A stretch of DNA of 64,000 nt from Lumbricus rubellus (lineage: Eukaryota > Annelida > Clitellata > Crassiclitellata > Lumbricidae): positions 32,065,869 through 32,129,868 of the forward strand of contig OX243824.1 of the NCBI GenBank assembly GCA_945859605.1. Reading direction: 5' to 3'. Shown piece by piece: positions 41,705 to 53,900 of this stretch. The number at the start of each line of letters is the position of its first letter. Position 1 is the stretch's first letter. A model generated the notes under the pieces. The model worked only from the letters and a program-made list of their open reading frames with translations, was not told the DNA's origin and did not search any database. The translations under genes were made by a program, and so were the position numbers.

Positions 41705-44700
41705 GTGAGAAAGCCAGTTGTTTCATATTGTCTTGCGATTTAAATCCAAGAAGCTATTTGAATTAGTCCTTGAATTTTTTTTGCACTAATGTTACACCAG
41801 CTTATGTAGGACTATAATTAAATTTTTAGTAGTTATTCACTCATTCTTATTCTCTGCTTCTTCTTTTTCGTTAACTTCTGCTACTGTTATTATTTCAGTT
41901 TTTTTACAAACTGACCTAATAATTATTATCATTATTATTATCGCTATCGTTAGTAATGGGATTGATCCAGGGCCGGATTTGAACAGAGTGAGGCCCTAGG
42001 CAATTTCAATTCGAAGTGACTAGTGGACCGCCAAGCGGCCGTCGAATCTCAAATACTAGCGGACCGCCAGTCACGTGTAACCTGTCACATGACGAGTCTT
42101 GATTCTTGAATATTGTTACAATGGCGGCAGTTACCGATAGTTGGTTTTATGTCGGACAAAAGTTTTCTTGTTTTAATGACTTAGAAAATTACTAGAAACA
42201 GAGTAAGCAACCAATTTTTTCGTGAGTGTTGGTTAGGTTCAGGTTAGGCGTCGTGAGGGTCGGTTAGGGTTAGTTTTAGGGTTTGTTTAGCCATTAGAAA
42301 CTCTTGTGGATTGGTGTAAATAGAAAGCCTGGCGGCTTGCTAGTATTCCGTATTGGACGGCCGCCAGTCATGTGACAGGTTACACGTCACTGGCGGTCCG
42401 CTAGTATTTGAGATTCGACGGCCGCTTGGCGGTCCGCTAGTCACAGCCATTTCAATTATGAGGCCCCACTTAAGAATTAAAAAGAAAAAATGCATAGACC
42501 TATTGCTACATCTAACTTATCTAAGTATATTCCTAATGCATATTGCGCCAGTGATCCATGTTTGATCAACTACTGGTAGTCTCTAACGAGTCGAATTGTA
42601 ATTGATACACTCGTTTTATTCCAGTTTTTTTATGGTAGGCCTATAGGCCTAGGGGCCGTCCATAACGCTATTTTTGAGCATTTTTGACCCCCCCCTGTCA
42701 CAAACTGTCACACATGGCCCGACCCCCCCTAAAGTACGTCACACTTTCGAAATTTTTTAAACATTAACACCAAAAGGCTATACATTATTAGGGCCTAAAA
42801 CAATGCTTCGCAGCAGCATTACTAGCGCTCCTAGCCATTCAGGGATACGCATTTCATGCTATTTTGACATAAAACTAATTCAAATGTTTCACACAATTTT
42901 GTGAATTTTTTTTAAAATCTATTAAATTCTATAAAAAAATATAAAAAGAATTATAAATAAATAAATAAATAAAAATAAATAAATAAATGTGTGACGTCAC
43001 ACATGGCCTGACTCCCCTGTCACAAACTGTCACACATGGCCTGACCCCCCTCGAGCGTGACATACTTTATGGACGGCCCCCTACATACTAAAAATCATAA
43101 TGAAGTTTTACACGATTACATCAATTTTTTCCTGCAAGAATTCATTTGAATCAATCCCACTTTTGTTTAGGCAGGATTTTTTCATCAATTATAGGGCCTA
43201 TCACTTCTATTTAATTAGAAATCATTATTCATGAATCCAACTTCGATTTCAGCGAGATTGTTTTAATCAATCCCACTTCTAGTTCAGCAAAAATTATTTT
43301 TATTAATCCGACTTCTATGTTGCAAGAATTATTTTCCTCAATCCGACTTGTATCTGATAAACACTGAAACGGTGAAAACCGTGAAACCCATGCAATGGCG
43401 AATAATTAATTAAATACGCCAAGATGCACTTTTACCGCCGCTCAAACATTCACTAACGTGTTCTTCCTCACTTTCCGCCATACACAATAATAGACCTAAT
43501 ATATCGGTTGACGCAGGTTCTTATACGGTGTAGGCCTATGACGCAAGCGTTCAACTTAGGCCTAACTAGAACTGAGACTAAGAGCAAGTGTGTTCGAACT
43601 AAAGTCAAAATTCGGTGGCTTTTATAATTTGGAAGTTCATTTTTGGAGGCCCCCAGATTCCGGAGGCCCTAGGCAGTTGCCTAGTTGGCTTACATGTAAA
43701 TCCGGCCCTGGATTGATCCTCAAGCCATAAAAATAGCAAAAGTGGTGCCTATACTAAAAAAGGGTGATACGGACAATGTAACCAATTACAGACCCATTTC
43801 CGTTCTTCCTTACTTCTCCAAGGTCTATGAAAAACTTATGTATAATCGACTATATGGCTATGTCAAAAATGCGAACATCATTTATCCATCTCAACATGGT
43901 TTTCAACCTGGTCACTCCCCCTACATGGCCCTAGTAAATATGCAGGACATGATTTCTAAGGTTATTGAAAATAATGAATACTCAGTTGGAGTATTCTCCG
44001 ACCTCGCTAAAGCGTTTGATACTGTAGACCATAATTTTTGCTTAAAAAACTAGACTACTATGGAATTAAAGGGACTCAGCTCAGATGGTTCGCCAGCTAT
44101 TTTGAGAGCCGTACACAAAGAGTTCTCTGTAATGGTGTCCTATCTGAGCTAGGGTTGATCAAAATATGGAGTTCATCAAGGCTCCAACCTCGGACCACTT
44201 CTCTTCCTGCTTTAATATTGTTGACCTGGCCAATGTCTCTCCAACAATGTTTTTATTCTATTTGCTGATGATACCAACGTTTTTTACTCTAATGGTTCTT
44301 GGCAGACGTTATTTCAAAATATGAACGTTGAGCTGTCTAGCATAGCTGCTTGGTTCTATACAAATAGACTCACCCTTAATTTAGAAAAAACTTTATTTTA
44401 TTTAAATCCCACCGGAAAATAAACCCCAGTGACAATCTTTGTTTGCTTATTGATGATATTTCCATCAATCAAGTTGAGTCAACGAAATTCTTAGGTGTGC
44501 ATATAGATCAACATTTGACCTGGAAAGTTCATATTAATCAAATTGCAGCTAAAATTGCTAATAACATTGGTATTATTTCCCGCATTGCTTATATCTTACC
44601 AAAGTCAATATTATTAGAATGAATTTATATTATACCCTCGTCTACCCCTACCTCACGTTTTGCAACCTGGTTTGGGCATCGACATGCGAATCTAGGCTCC

Positions 44701-47700
44701 ATAAACTTATTATTTTGCAGAAGAGGGCTGTTCGTTTAATTGCAGGTATTCGTAAACGGGAACACACTGGCCCTTCCTTTAGTGAACTTCATCTCCTGAA
44801 AATAGACCAGATAAAAGATCTCCAAATTTGCGAGTTCCCCTTTCGACTCGAACACGGTCTCCTCCCTTCGGTATTCCAAGGGTACCTCCCGCACGCCTCT
44901 GACATTCATTCGCATTTTACTAGGAATTCATCTGCAAATCGCCCTGTCAAAGCTCAATCTAACACTATTCGTTATACTATTAAATCTTATGGCACTAAAG
45001 TATGGAACACAATACCAATATATATTCGTCAATCCAGTAGTCTGCAGGTATTTTAAAAAAGAATTCGTGCTTTTTTACTTTCCTCTGATAAATTTACTTA
45101 AAATGCACATGACCACATGTAGTTAAAGATTTACTTAAGTACATGTATAGTTAAGTTTGTTTCTCTACATGCTCTTGTCAGTTTTGACTTTTCTGCAATC
45201 TGCCATCGCCTAATTTGTTTTAATTTCTTTCTTTTCGGCTATCTTTGTTAATTTTTCTTGGGAATTTTTTACTTGGGTGACCCTTCCCCAGCGGGATGTC
45301 CATCCCTTTAGGGCCCCCCTTTGTAGCCATTACATGCATATTTTCTATTTTTGCTGTCATCTTGTGTTTTTTTGGGTTGCAATAAAGTGATTTGATTGAT
45401 TTGATTGACTGATTGATCGTTATCGCTATCATTATTTTTTTATTTATTTTTATGCCCTAGGTAAGCTTACATTATGGTCTCTCAGGGACTTACAACCTAA
45501 TTACTAAAATAAAAACAACTGGAACGGCACCTAGCCGTCTTTGAAATCCAGTGCATTATTATTATTTTATTTTTTTAAAATTATTATTATAACACATTTA
45601 TTTCTTCAAAAACTGACACAATCATTTACAGACGAGTAAATAATCGTTTCAAATATTAGGTCCTTGGCCTCTCAGTGTCTTGGCCGATAAGTTTTGTCGT
45701 GCCCAACACAGACAACGAATTTCCTACTTGGAGCGCGACTGAAATGCGCTGGAGCAGATGGTTGGACTCTCTCTGGTCACCGGTCGACATCGAAATTCTG
45801 CTTCCCAACTCTTGAATGAATTCCAGGGACTCGGAGTGCCAGCTTCCTCCGGTTTCGATGGCCACAGGAACAAAGTGATGCGACTGCGAGATGACGGCAT
45901 ATTTACTGGTCTTATTTCGAGCTGCTTTCTCCGCTGCTGCACCTGCGTTTTCCGCTGTTAGATGTACGTACGAAGCTGCAAACGTGTCCGGCACAGTGAC
46001 GTCCCAAGCCAGGCAACGACCTCTGGACCAGGGTATTATGGTAACTCCGTCTAGCTTTTACCATCGGTCCTGGAAAGACCAGTAGGTTCTTTGATGGCCG
46101 GTATTTTGGCTTTCGTCATCGCTCGCCATATCACATCGTTTATCATAGCATGTCGTTGGTGTCTTCCAGCACCTTTAGGACAGGAGAATCCATGATGACC
46201 TAAGGATTCAACTCTGGCACCACATTTACACATAATGTTCACAAAGCACAGTACCTAGACGAATGCCTACTGCAACTCTCAACACCTCTCCCGTCATCCG
46301 CAATCCAGCTGCCGTAATGGGTAGTGCGTGAAGCCAATCTCCTGAATGTGGCGATTGTACGGCTAGCAATCGAGATTTAGAAGCGGAATCTGTGGTTCTT
46401 TCTGTGAGTTCTTGAAATGCATGCGAAATCACCGCTGCGTCCCATTCTCTTTGTATATACGCTTTCAGCTCAGTGGGAGGAGGTGCGTTCGAATTCGACA
46501 TCCAAGAACTAGAGGCTTCTTCGATCAGTGGATCGGTAGAAGTGGGTGCACTGCATTGCTCCGAAAATCAAAGCTCCGAAATTCACAGCTCCGAAAGTTA
46601 ACTGCTGAGAAATCAAAGCTCCGAAAAGTCAAAGCTCCGAAAATCAAACCTCCGAAAATCAAACTTCCGAAAATTGCTGAGAGTTTTTAATGATCGGACT
46701 TTAATTGTCTGCATAAATTAAGGCAGGAACAGCGGCACACAGAGGTGTCAATTCTCAGATATGAGAACGGGTTCCGACGCATGCAAGGTTAAACGACGAA
46801 GTGTTATAGAACACGCGAAACGTCTAACGACACTGATGACCGATTTGCGTAGCGGGAAAAAGGATTTAACTTCTTTCCTGCGAGGAGTTGCCCATGCCTT
46901 TGGTGGTGAGGTTGTCCCTATAGAGGGAGGAGAAGATTCAAACGGATTGGAAGGTACGGCGGGTACGAAGAGTGGGCAAGTTCTTGTTGTAGCTGCTACG
47001 GCTTCTGATGCGGCAATGGTTCCGACAAATGCCGCGTCTACTGCCGCTATTGCTGCATCAGTGGAAGCTTCTGCTTCTACTACCGCGTCAGTTTATATTT
47101 TATTATAATAATAAAATTTAAAATATAAATGAGCTTTTACATTTCGGAGCTTTGCATTTTTCGAATCTTTTGAATTTCGGAAATGTGATTTTCGGAGCTT
47201 TCATTTTCGGAGCTTTCATTTTCGAAACTGTGATTTTCGGAACTATGTAGTAGACCCGTAGAAGTTACGGAGACAGCGAGCAGCATTTGGTCTTGGAGGC
47301 TTCGAGTGCCAGCGGCTGATGCCAAAAAGGCGGAAGTTGCCAGCATTTCGGCACTACGAATCCCCAGACCGCCGTTTCTCACTGGTAACGACGCCTGGAT
47401 CCATTGATCATCATTCATGTCAATATTGAGGAGGCTACAAAGACCTGTCTTCAATGCTTCATCGAAGTCGTGTAGAAGACTTCTATATAAGAAGCAAGCT
47501 GATGGTCTCAGTGTGTACACTTCGGTATGCTTAAGCTGCTCTTCAACAGGGTGAATGAATCGTGTGGGTGAAGCAGTTCAAGCCGTGTGATGACTTTCGT
47601 CAGATCATTAATCTTTTTCTGGATAGATTTCTCGACGGCCCTTCCTGGCAACAGTGGAGCTCCAAGCAAATAATCGCGACTATAGAACTATATAGTACTA

Positions 47701-49541
47701 TGTCCACTTTTTTGAAAAATCAACCTAACGCTATATCCGTTATGGCGGTCACATGGGCTATGTCCTCAGCCGTCTAGCTTAACTGGAAACGCTTTGTATA
47801 GCTCTTATGCCAGTACAAAATAGTTCTATGTCCATAAATTTGGAAGGTTTTTCAAAGCTATAGAGGCACATGTCCACAGCCAATAGAAAGTGTACTTTGT
47901 GTCACGAGGTTGTTAGGTGACAACGTTCTATGTCCTCAAAAATACACAGCGATTTATGGATGTGTGAGATATTTCTATACAGTTCTATGTCCATAGCCAA
48001 TAGCAGTAAGAGATTAGAACACGTGACCCAGACTTGTTGTCTGACTTAATGGTGACGCTACAAACCCGATCGATGTTGCTTAGTCAACTTGCAAAAAACC
48101 CGAAATGTAGACGATTATTTTAACCGGCAGTGCGAATACAAGATTAAAAGGATAGCTTTTACGAAATATAATAGTATTCTGTGAAAAAGTTCAAGCCAAA
48201 CGGAAATATAACAGCAGGACGTCGCTTCAAAATTGTTGCGTAACAATGTTGCTAGTGGACATAGTAGGCCTACGTTATCTTATAATTTCCTGTGTCTATT
48301 ATCGCGACATTATTAATGTTATACTGCTCTATGTGCACAAATTGTGCAAAAATGGTCACCCGTGCCATATTTATATCTAAATTACTCGTATATATGAAAT
48401 TTAAATTATGATCAAAATAAATATTAAGATCATACTAGGGAAAAACAGTGCTGTCCGAAAATGTAAATTTATTCGCCATCAATGAAACAGAGAAAACATT
48501 TTCGTCACCAAATCTTAAAATTCGTTTTTCTCAGTTTCGCAAAAAGTGGACATGGAACTATATAGTTCTATAGTCGCGCAATGTCAGGTCTTCACATGCG
48601 ACAATTTCGAATTCAGCAAAGGTCTTGTTCTTGTGTGTTTCAACGTCACCGTTAAAGGAGGCCTCGCACTTTGCCCGATTCAGTTGTAGACCATACATGT
48701 GTGCCTGCCTCTCTATCAAGCTGATGTCGTGCTCCACTTCATCGATTGGTCCAGCAAGAGTAATATCGTCCATGTAACCGATATTTAACGGGGTAATCAG
48801 ACTCTCAAGTAGTGGGTGTATCGTAAGGCAGAACTCCAGTGGTCCTAACGGGTCACCTTGTTGAGTGCCTTCTTCCGAAAGGATAGTGTGCTGTCTAGTC
48901 TGTAGCTGTTGAGCGTATGCATAATTATCAAATACGTATCTGTAGATTTCTGGAGCTTTTGCTGCGACCGCATCTAACAAAGAATCTCTTCTTAGTGCGT
49001 TGAAAGCATTCGAGAAATCCAGTTTCACTAAGATATGATTTTCAGGCATAGATTGTAAGTAGCGCCTGGTAGCGTGAACCATGGGCGGAGTTTATCAGGG
49101 GCTAGGGGGGGCTAAGCCCCCCCAAGAAGGCCCAAATTCAACTTTTTTACCATGAAAATGGTATCCTTTTTCGGGGTTAGCCCCCTTAAGAAGGCCCAGA
49201 CTCGGGGTTAGCCCTCCCAAGAACGGAAACCAAACTCCGCCCATGGCGTGAACGGCAGCCTCGGCTCCTCCTGATACTCCAACACCGATTTGGAGCGGTG
49301 ATAGAGTCTGAGACAGGTATGGACATACAACATGGCAGATACTCTTAGCAGCCAGACGTCGCCAAGTGTATCCTACGGTGATCGGTCGAATTCCTCCATC
49401 TTTCTTCCCAAGTGTTATTAGTCTGCCGCCGTACAAAATCTCTGCGATGTTCTTCGGTATTCCTCCTCTCAGCAGCAGATTGATTAGGTCAGTAATCGTA
49501 TCCACGAAATCTGCGTCTGTTGAATTGGACATTATTATTAA

Positions 49542-49594
<53 letters not shown>

Positions 49595-49665
49595 GTATTA
49601 TTCAATAATCTTTATTAATAATCAAAGGTGTGACAAACAATAACCGGAGATATTACTAATAGGCC

Positions 49666-49731
<66 letters not shown>

Positions 49732-50845
49732 CATTATTATTTATTTTCTTTTTATGCCCGAGGTATTTAGGATCCTTCAAGAACTTAAATATTAAATAAA
49801 AACAGAATAAAAACATCTGGAACGGCACCTAGTCGTCGTTGAGTTCCTGCGCTGGAGAGGCACCGCGGAATGCAACTGCATTGAATCGCTGGATCATAAT
49901 ACTGAAGCGCTAAGGTAGGTAAGATGTCTCGCGTTCATCACCATTATTATTATTACTATTATCATTATTATTATTATTATTAATCTTATTATTTTTATTA
50001 ATTTCATTATTATTATGATTATTTTTAATAATTTATTTATTAAACAAAACATTCTTACAAGAAACAGCACAAAAAGTTTTGTTCTCTAGTTAGCGGTCCT
50101 CGTCACTCAACAACTGTGTGAAAGTGCCTCGAAATGCAACTGCGTTAAATCTTTGGGTGCAAATTGAGAGGCGTTGGAAGAGATGAGTGGTTTCGAGTGG
50201 GTTGCCAATAATAACTGTCAAACAACGACCTAGTTCAGATAAAAATTCAGTGCCTGATTTGTTGATGGGACCGAGTGTTTCTAGAGCAACAGGGATGAAA
50301 TCATGCGTTGCGGGGAGGTTCACGTAACTTACTTCGCATTATTTCGTGTTGCAGCCACTTCGGCCGCACCCCGGGTGAAGTGGATGTCGCATGGATGTAT
50401 GAGGTGGCGCACGTGTGGATGCTAGTGGCATCCCAGGCAATGTATTTGTCTCACGCCCACGGGATCAACGTCGCGCCATCAGGTCGTTTGCCGTCGGTAC
50501 GGAACAGGCCAGGCGGTTCTTTCGTGCTGAAATATTATTGAGTGTGTGTAGGGTTACATATAATTGTTATTGTTATTATTATTTTTATAACTTCAACATT
50601 TATTGAAAAAACCACTCAAGCAGGAAAAAAACTAAAAACAGAAATGTGAATAAGCATAGAGTGCATTGTTATCGTCTCCGGGGTGTGGTGAAAAAGTTCC
50701 TCTAAAAGCAACGGCGTTGAAACGCTGTGTGCAAACAGAAATTCTCTGGAAGAGGCAGACCATTTCCCTCGGATCGCCAGAAACAGCGGCACAACTGCGG
50801 CCCATTATAATTATTATAATTATTATAATTATAATAATTATTATA

Positions 50846-50923
<78 letters not shown>

Positions 50924-53900
50924 GTTGAAGTTTTGGCTGGCTGCCTATTCTATGCTCCGCCCTCAGTATAACGACCCCGACCTCAGGGGGCGTGGCCTAA
51001 CGACCCTAGCCAGCGACCCTGGCTGGCGACCTTAGCCTAGCGACCCTAGCTAGCGACCTTAGCCTAGCGACCTCAGGGGGTGTGGCTTAACGACCCTAGC
51101 CAGCGACCTTAGCCTAGCGACCTCAGGGGGCGTGGATTAACGACCCTAGCCAGCGACCTTAGCCTAGCGACCCTAGCTAGCGACCTTAGCCTAGCGATCT
51201 CAGAGGGCGTGGCTTAACGACCCTAGCCAGCGACCTTAGCTAGCGACCTTAGCCTAGCAACCTTAGCCTACGCTGTAGGGTATATAAGAAGGGTCGCGGC
51301 CCAACAGATCCTAGAGATCCTGCGTGGTCGAGTGGGTTGTAGCCCGCTCGCCACGCCGGCGGCCCGGGTTCGATTCCCGGTCGGGAGATTAATTTCTCGG
51401 ATCTTTACTGCGGGTGACTCGGTCGCAATATAAACGTGGAGTGTGAGGTTGTACTCTGCCTCCGACACTAATCATCTTCGATATGAAACAGTGTCGTTAA
51501 GCCCGAATACAACAACAACAACAGATCCTGAGAGATCCTCAGTGGTCGAGTGGGTTTGTAGCCCGCTCGCCCCGCCGGCGGCACGGGTTCGATTCCCGGT
51601 CGGTCGGTTTATCAGACATTAATTTCTCGGATCTTTACTGCGGGTGACTCGGTCGCAATATAAACGTGGAGTACGAGGTTGTTCTCTGCCTCCGACGCTG
51701 ATCATCTTCGATATGAAAAAGAGTCGTTAAACCCCAACATTTCATTTTCCAACAGAGTCGTCGTGGTAAAGACGCGAAGAGAGAGCTGCTGAGATATATC
51801 TAGACAGAACATAGAGAGACACGGAGAGCGGACGGAGAGACGAATACGCCAAGAGGGAACGAACGACATCGCGGACGCGTTAGACCCGTGGTTGCCGGCT
51901 AACGATCTGGTTTGACCTGCGCTGGCGGCTGGTGCTGCAGGGACGGATACGACGGTCCGTCCTGCCCTTCGACGACGGTCGACGGCTGGTTCTGCAGGGA
52001 CCACTGTTGTTTCTGAACTAATACGCTCAAGCCTAGACGGCTAGTCTTCAACCTACAATTGAAGCCTTATCCAGCGGACGATTCTACGATACCCTGACGA
52101 CTGGGGCTGGTACTCGGATCCTGGTGACTTTTGCCCAGCCCTAGTCCGTTACATTATTATTATTAGTCTAACTATCATAATTGTTTTTTACCTGAGGTGC
52201 CCCAGATCCCTCAGGATTGTTTAAATCTCGATAGATCTGCCTCCTTATAATAATTATGCTCGATTCAGTTACTGTAGCCTACTGTTATGCTTCCTCATTA
52301 GTATAGGCCATTTTATATTCCTAATACTATTATCTACTTAATGAGTGATAATGTTGAGCATGATGTATGGTTGCGAATAATATTATTCAGGTTCTAAGTC
52401 AGTAGACATTGCTTCACAGCGTTATCCGCCTGCATGGTATTTCGGATTAGACAACGAGACCATATCAATCAACGTTCCAGGGTTGAATGTAGACTGGCAG
52501 TCAATATACAGGGCCATATTTGTGAAACCGGAAGACTGGATGATCGAGGTAGGACCATCGACCATCATAATCTAACGTCACATTGTAGGCCTATCGAATT
52601 TTTTTTATCACTTGTGATTTGATGGAGTAACATGACTTTCCACCGAATCGTGAGCATTATGATTGTGTTCAAAAAGTCTACAATATCATGGCCGTGAAAA
52701 CGGAAGATTGGATGGATGACCGAGGTCAGATCGTGGATCACATCACTAAGTTGCGTAGCACTGGTTGCATTTGATTACCCTTTCTTATGCGGAATAACAT
52801 GATGACTTGCCACTTTAACATTCATTCATTCATTCATTCATTCGGACATTTATATAGCGCTCCTTCAAGTAAAAAACAACTCAGAGGCGCTCCCGACTCC
52901 AGCGTGCTTAAAGATGGTTACATGACATTAGAACGGACGACAAAAGAACGTGCGACACTAGAACGGCGACAGTAGAACGGTGTATAAATGACCGCTGAGA
53001 CTATTGAACGGCCGGACAGTTGAACGGGCGACAGATGACCGGTGGACAATTGATCGGTAAAGTTTGTAAATTTAAAAGCAATCGAACATTTACAGTCTGA
53101 GTCGAACAAAACCATTTGTTGAAACTCTTCCCGCATTTCAAACGACAGATCTTTTGGAATTGCGGGAAATGCAGCACCACCATTATTCTCCTTGTTCACC
53201 TTGACTTTGTGACGATGAAGAGCTCTGTTCAAAGTTGATCATCTTGGCAAAGCCATTAAAACATGGTCCTCTAAACGTGCTTTAACAACAGCTTGTGATG
53301 AACTTGACGTCGATTCAAAATAATATTGCTAATACATTGCTTCATTTCCCCTATGGCTTTCCTTGCCATCGATGTTGCGCAGTTTCCAGTATGAGTGTGT
53401 TCCTTTTGTCTTTCGCTGATCACCTGGTCGTCTGCGGTTACAAGTCGGGCCTTGCATTTGAATTGTTTGTACATTCGACATCGCCATGATATTCTGCCAT
53501 TCTGGTATTGTTTTTCTCTCAGATACTCATAATTTCGATGTATGAGCGTCTTTTTACATTTGGTGCTACATCCATACATTAACGCCATGATTGTGTCGTA
53601 CGTAAAAATAAAACTCTGCTTTACACGTAAAAACAACAGTACAACATTTAGTGTCGCCAAACGTAAAAGCAAACGTAAAAGCAAAACTCTGCTTCACACG
53701 TAAAAGTATATATATAACAGCAAAACTTTGTACAACTCTACAATCATTCAGTGTCGCCAAACGTCACTCCCAACATTTAGAAGCAGACTCAATGTAGGCA
53801 TACGTGCATAGTGTACAACGCCGTACCTTGTGAATTGTTCATTAGTCGGCCCGGTAATATGACGCTCCGGTCAAGTGTCGCCTGTTCTATTGTCGGCCCG

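Larger units (their letters stand above)
41968..43710. mobile_element. hAT-like element (1743 bp) inserted in a LINE
   Basis: Ends CAGGGCCGGATTT and AAATCCGGCCCTG, target duplication GATTGATC at 41960-41967 and 43711-43718. Subterminal AGGCCCTAGGCA at both ends. It contains a Mutator-like and a Harbinger-like miniature element plus the ~70-bp tandem repeat family (43130-43410). No transposase frame. Confidence 0.88.
45656..49532 (-). mobile_element. R2-type (restriction-like endonuclease) LINE, broken by three DNA elements
   Basis: Minus-strand order: a reverse transcriptase starts at 49532 with LGKKDGGIRPITVGYTWRRL, then HILVKLDFSNAFNALRRDSL, QQGDPLGPLEFCL and the YMDD catalytic box in LNIGYMDDITLAG. 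The thumb region holds IQASLPVRNGGLGIRSAEML (about 47340-47410). Next come the zinc knuckle CKCGARVESLGHHGFSC (46190-46235), RHQRHAMINDVIWRA and an endonuclease-like end with FVPVAIETGGSW (45856-45890) and HLLQRISVALQVGN. The CCHC-then-RPD/WDV layout places it with R2-type elements rather than apurinic-endonuclease LINEs. Frameshifts near 46070 and 47510 and three insertions (46544, 47675, 49080) kill it. 5' truncated at a (TTA)n tract. Confidence 0.85.
50923..52153 (+). mobile_element. Candidate solo LTR (with internal tandem repeats and SINEs)
   Basis: Starts TGTTGAAG and ends CGTTACA, flanked by TTAT on both sides, though these flanks lie in ATT repeats and are weak evidence. TATATAAG at 51281-51288 could be the LTR promoter. 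Inside are a GCGACCCTAGC minisatellite and two SINE copies. No retroviral-type genes are present. Confidence 0.4.

Noticed and set aside
51315..51390. Functional tRNA gene (A and B boxes present)
   Set aside because: The sequence continues into a conserved SINE body, is present twice in tandem, and the head does not clearly pair into a full cloverleaf.
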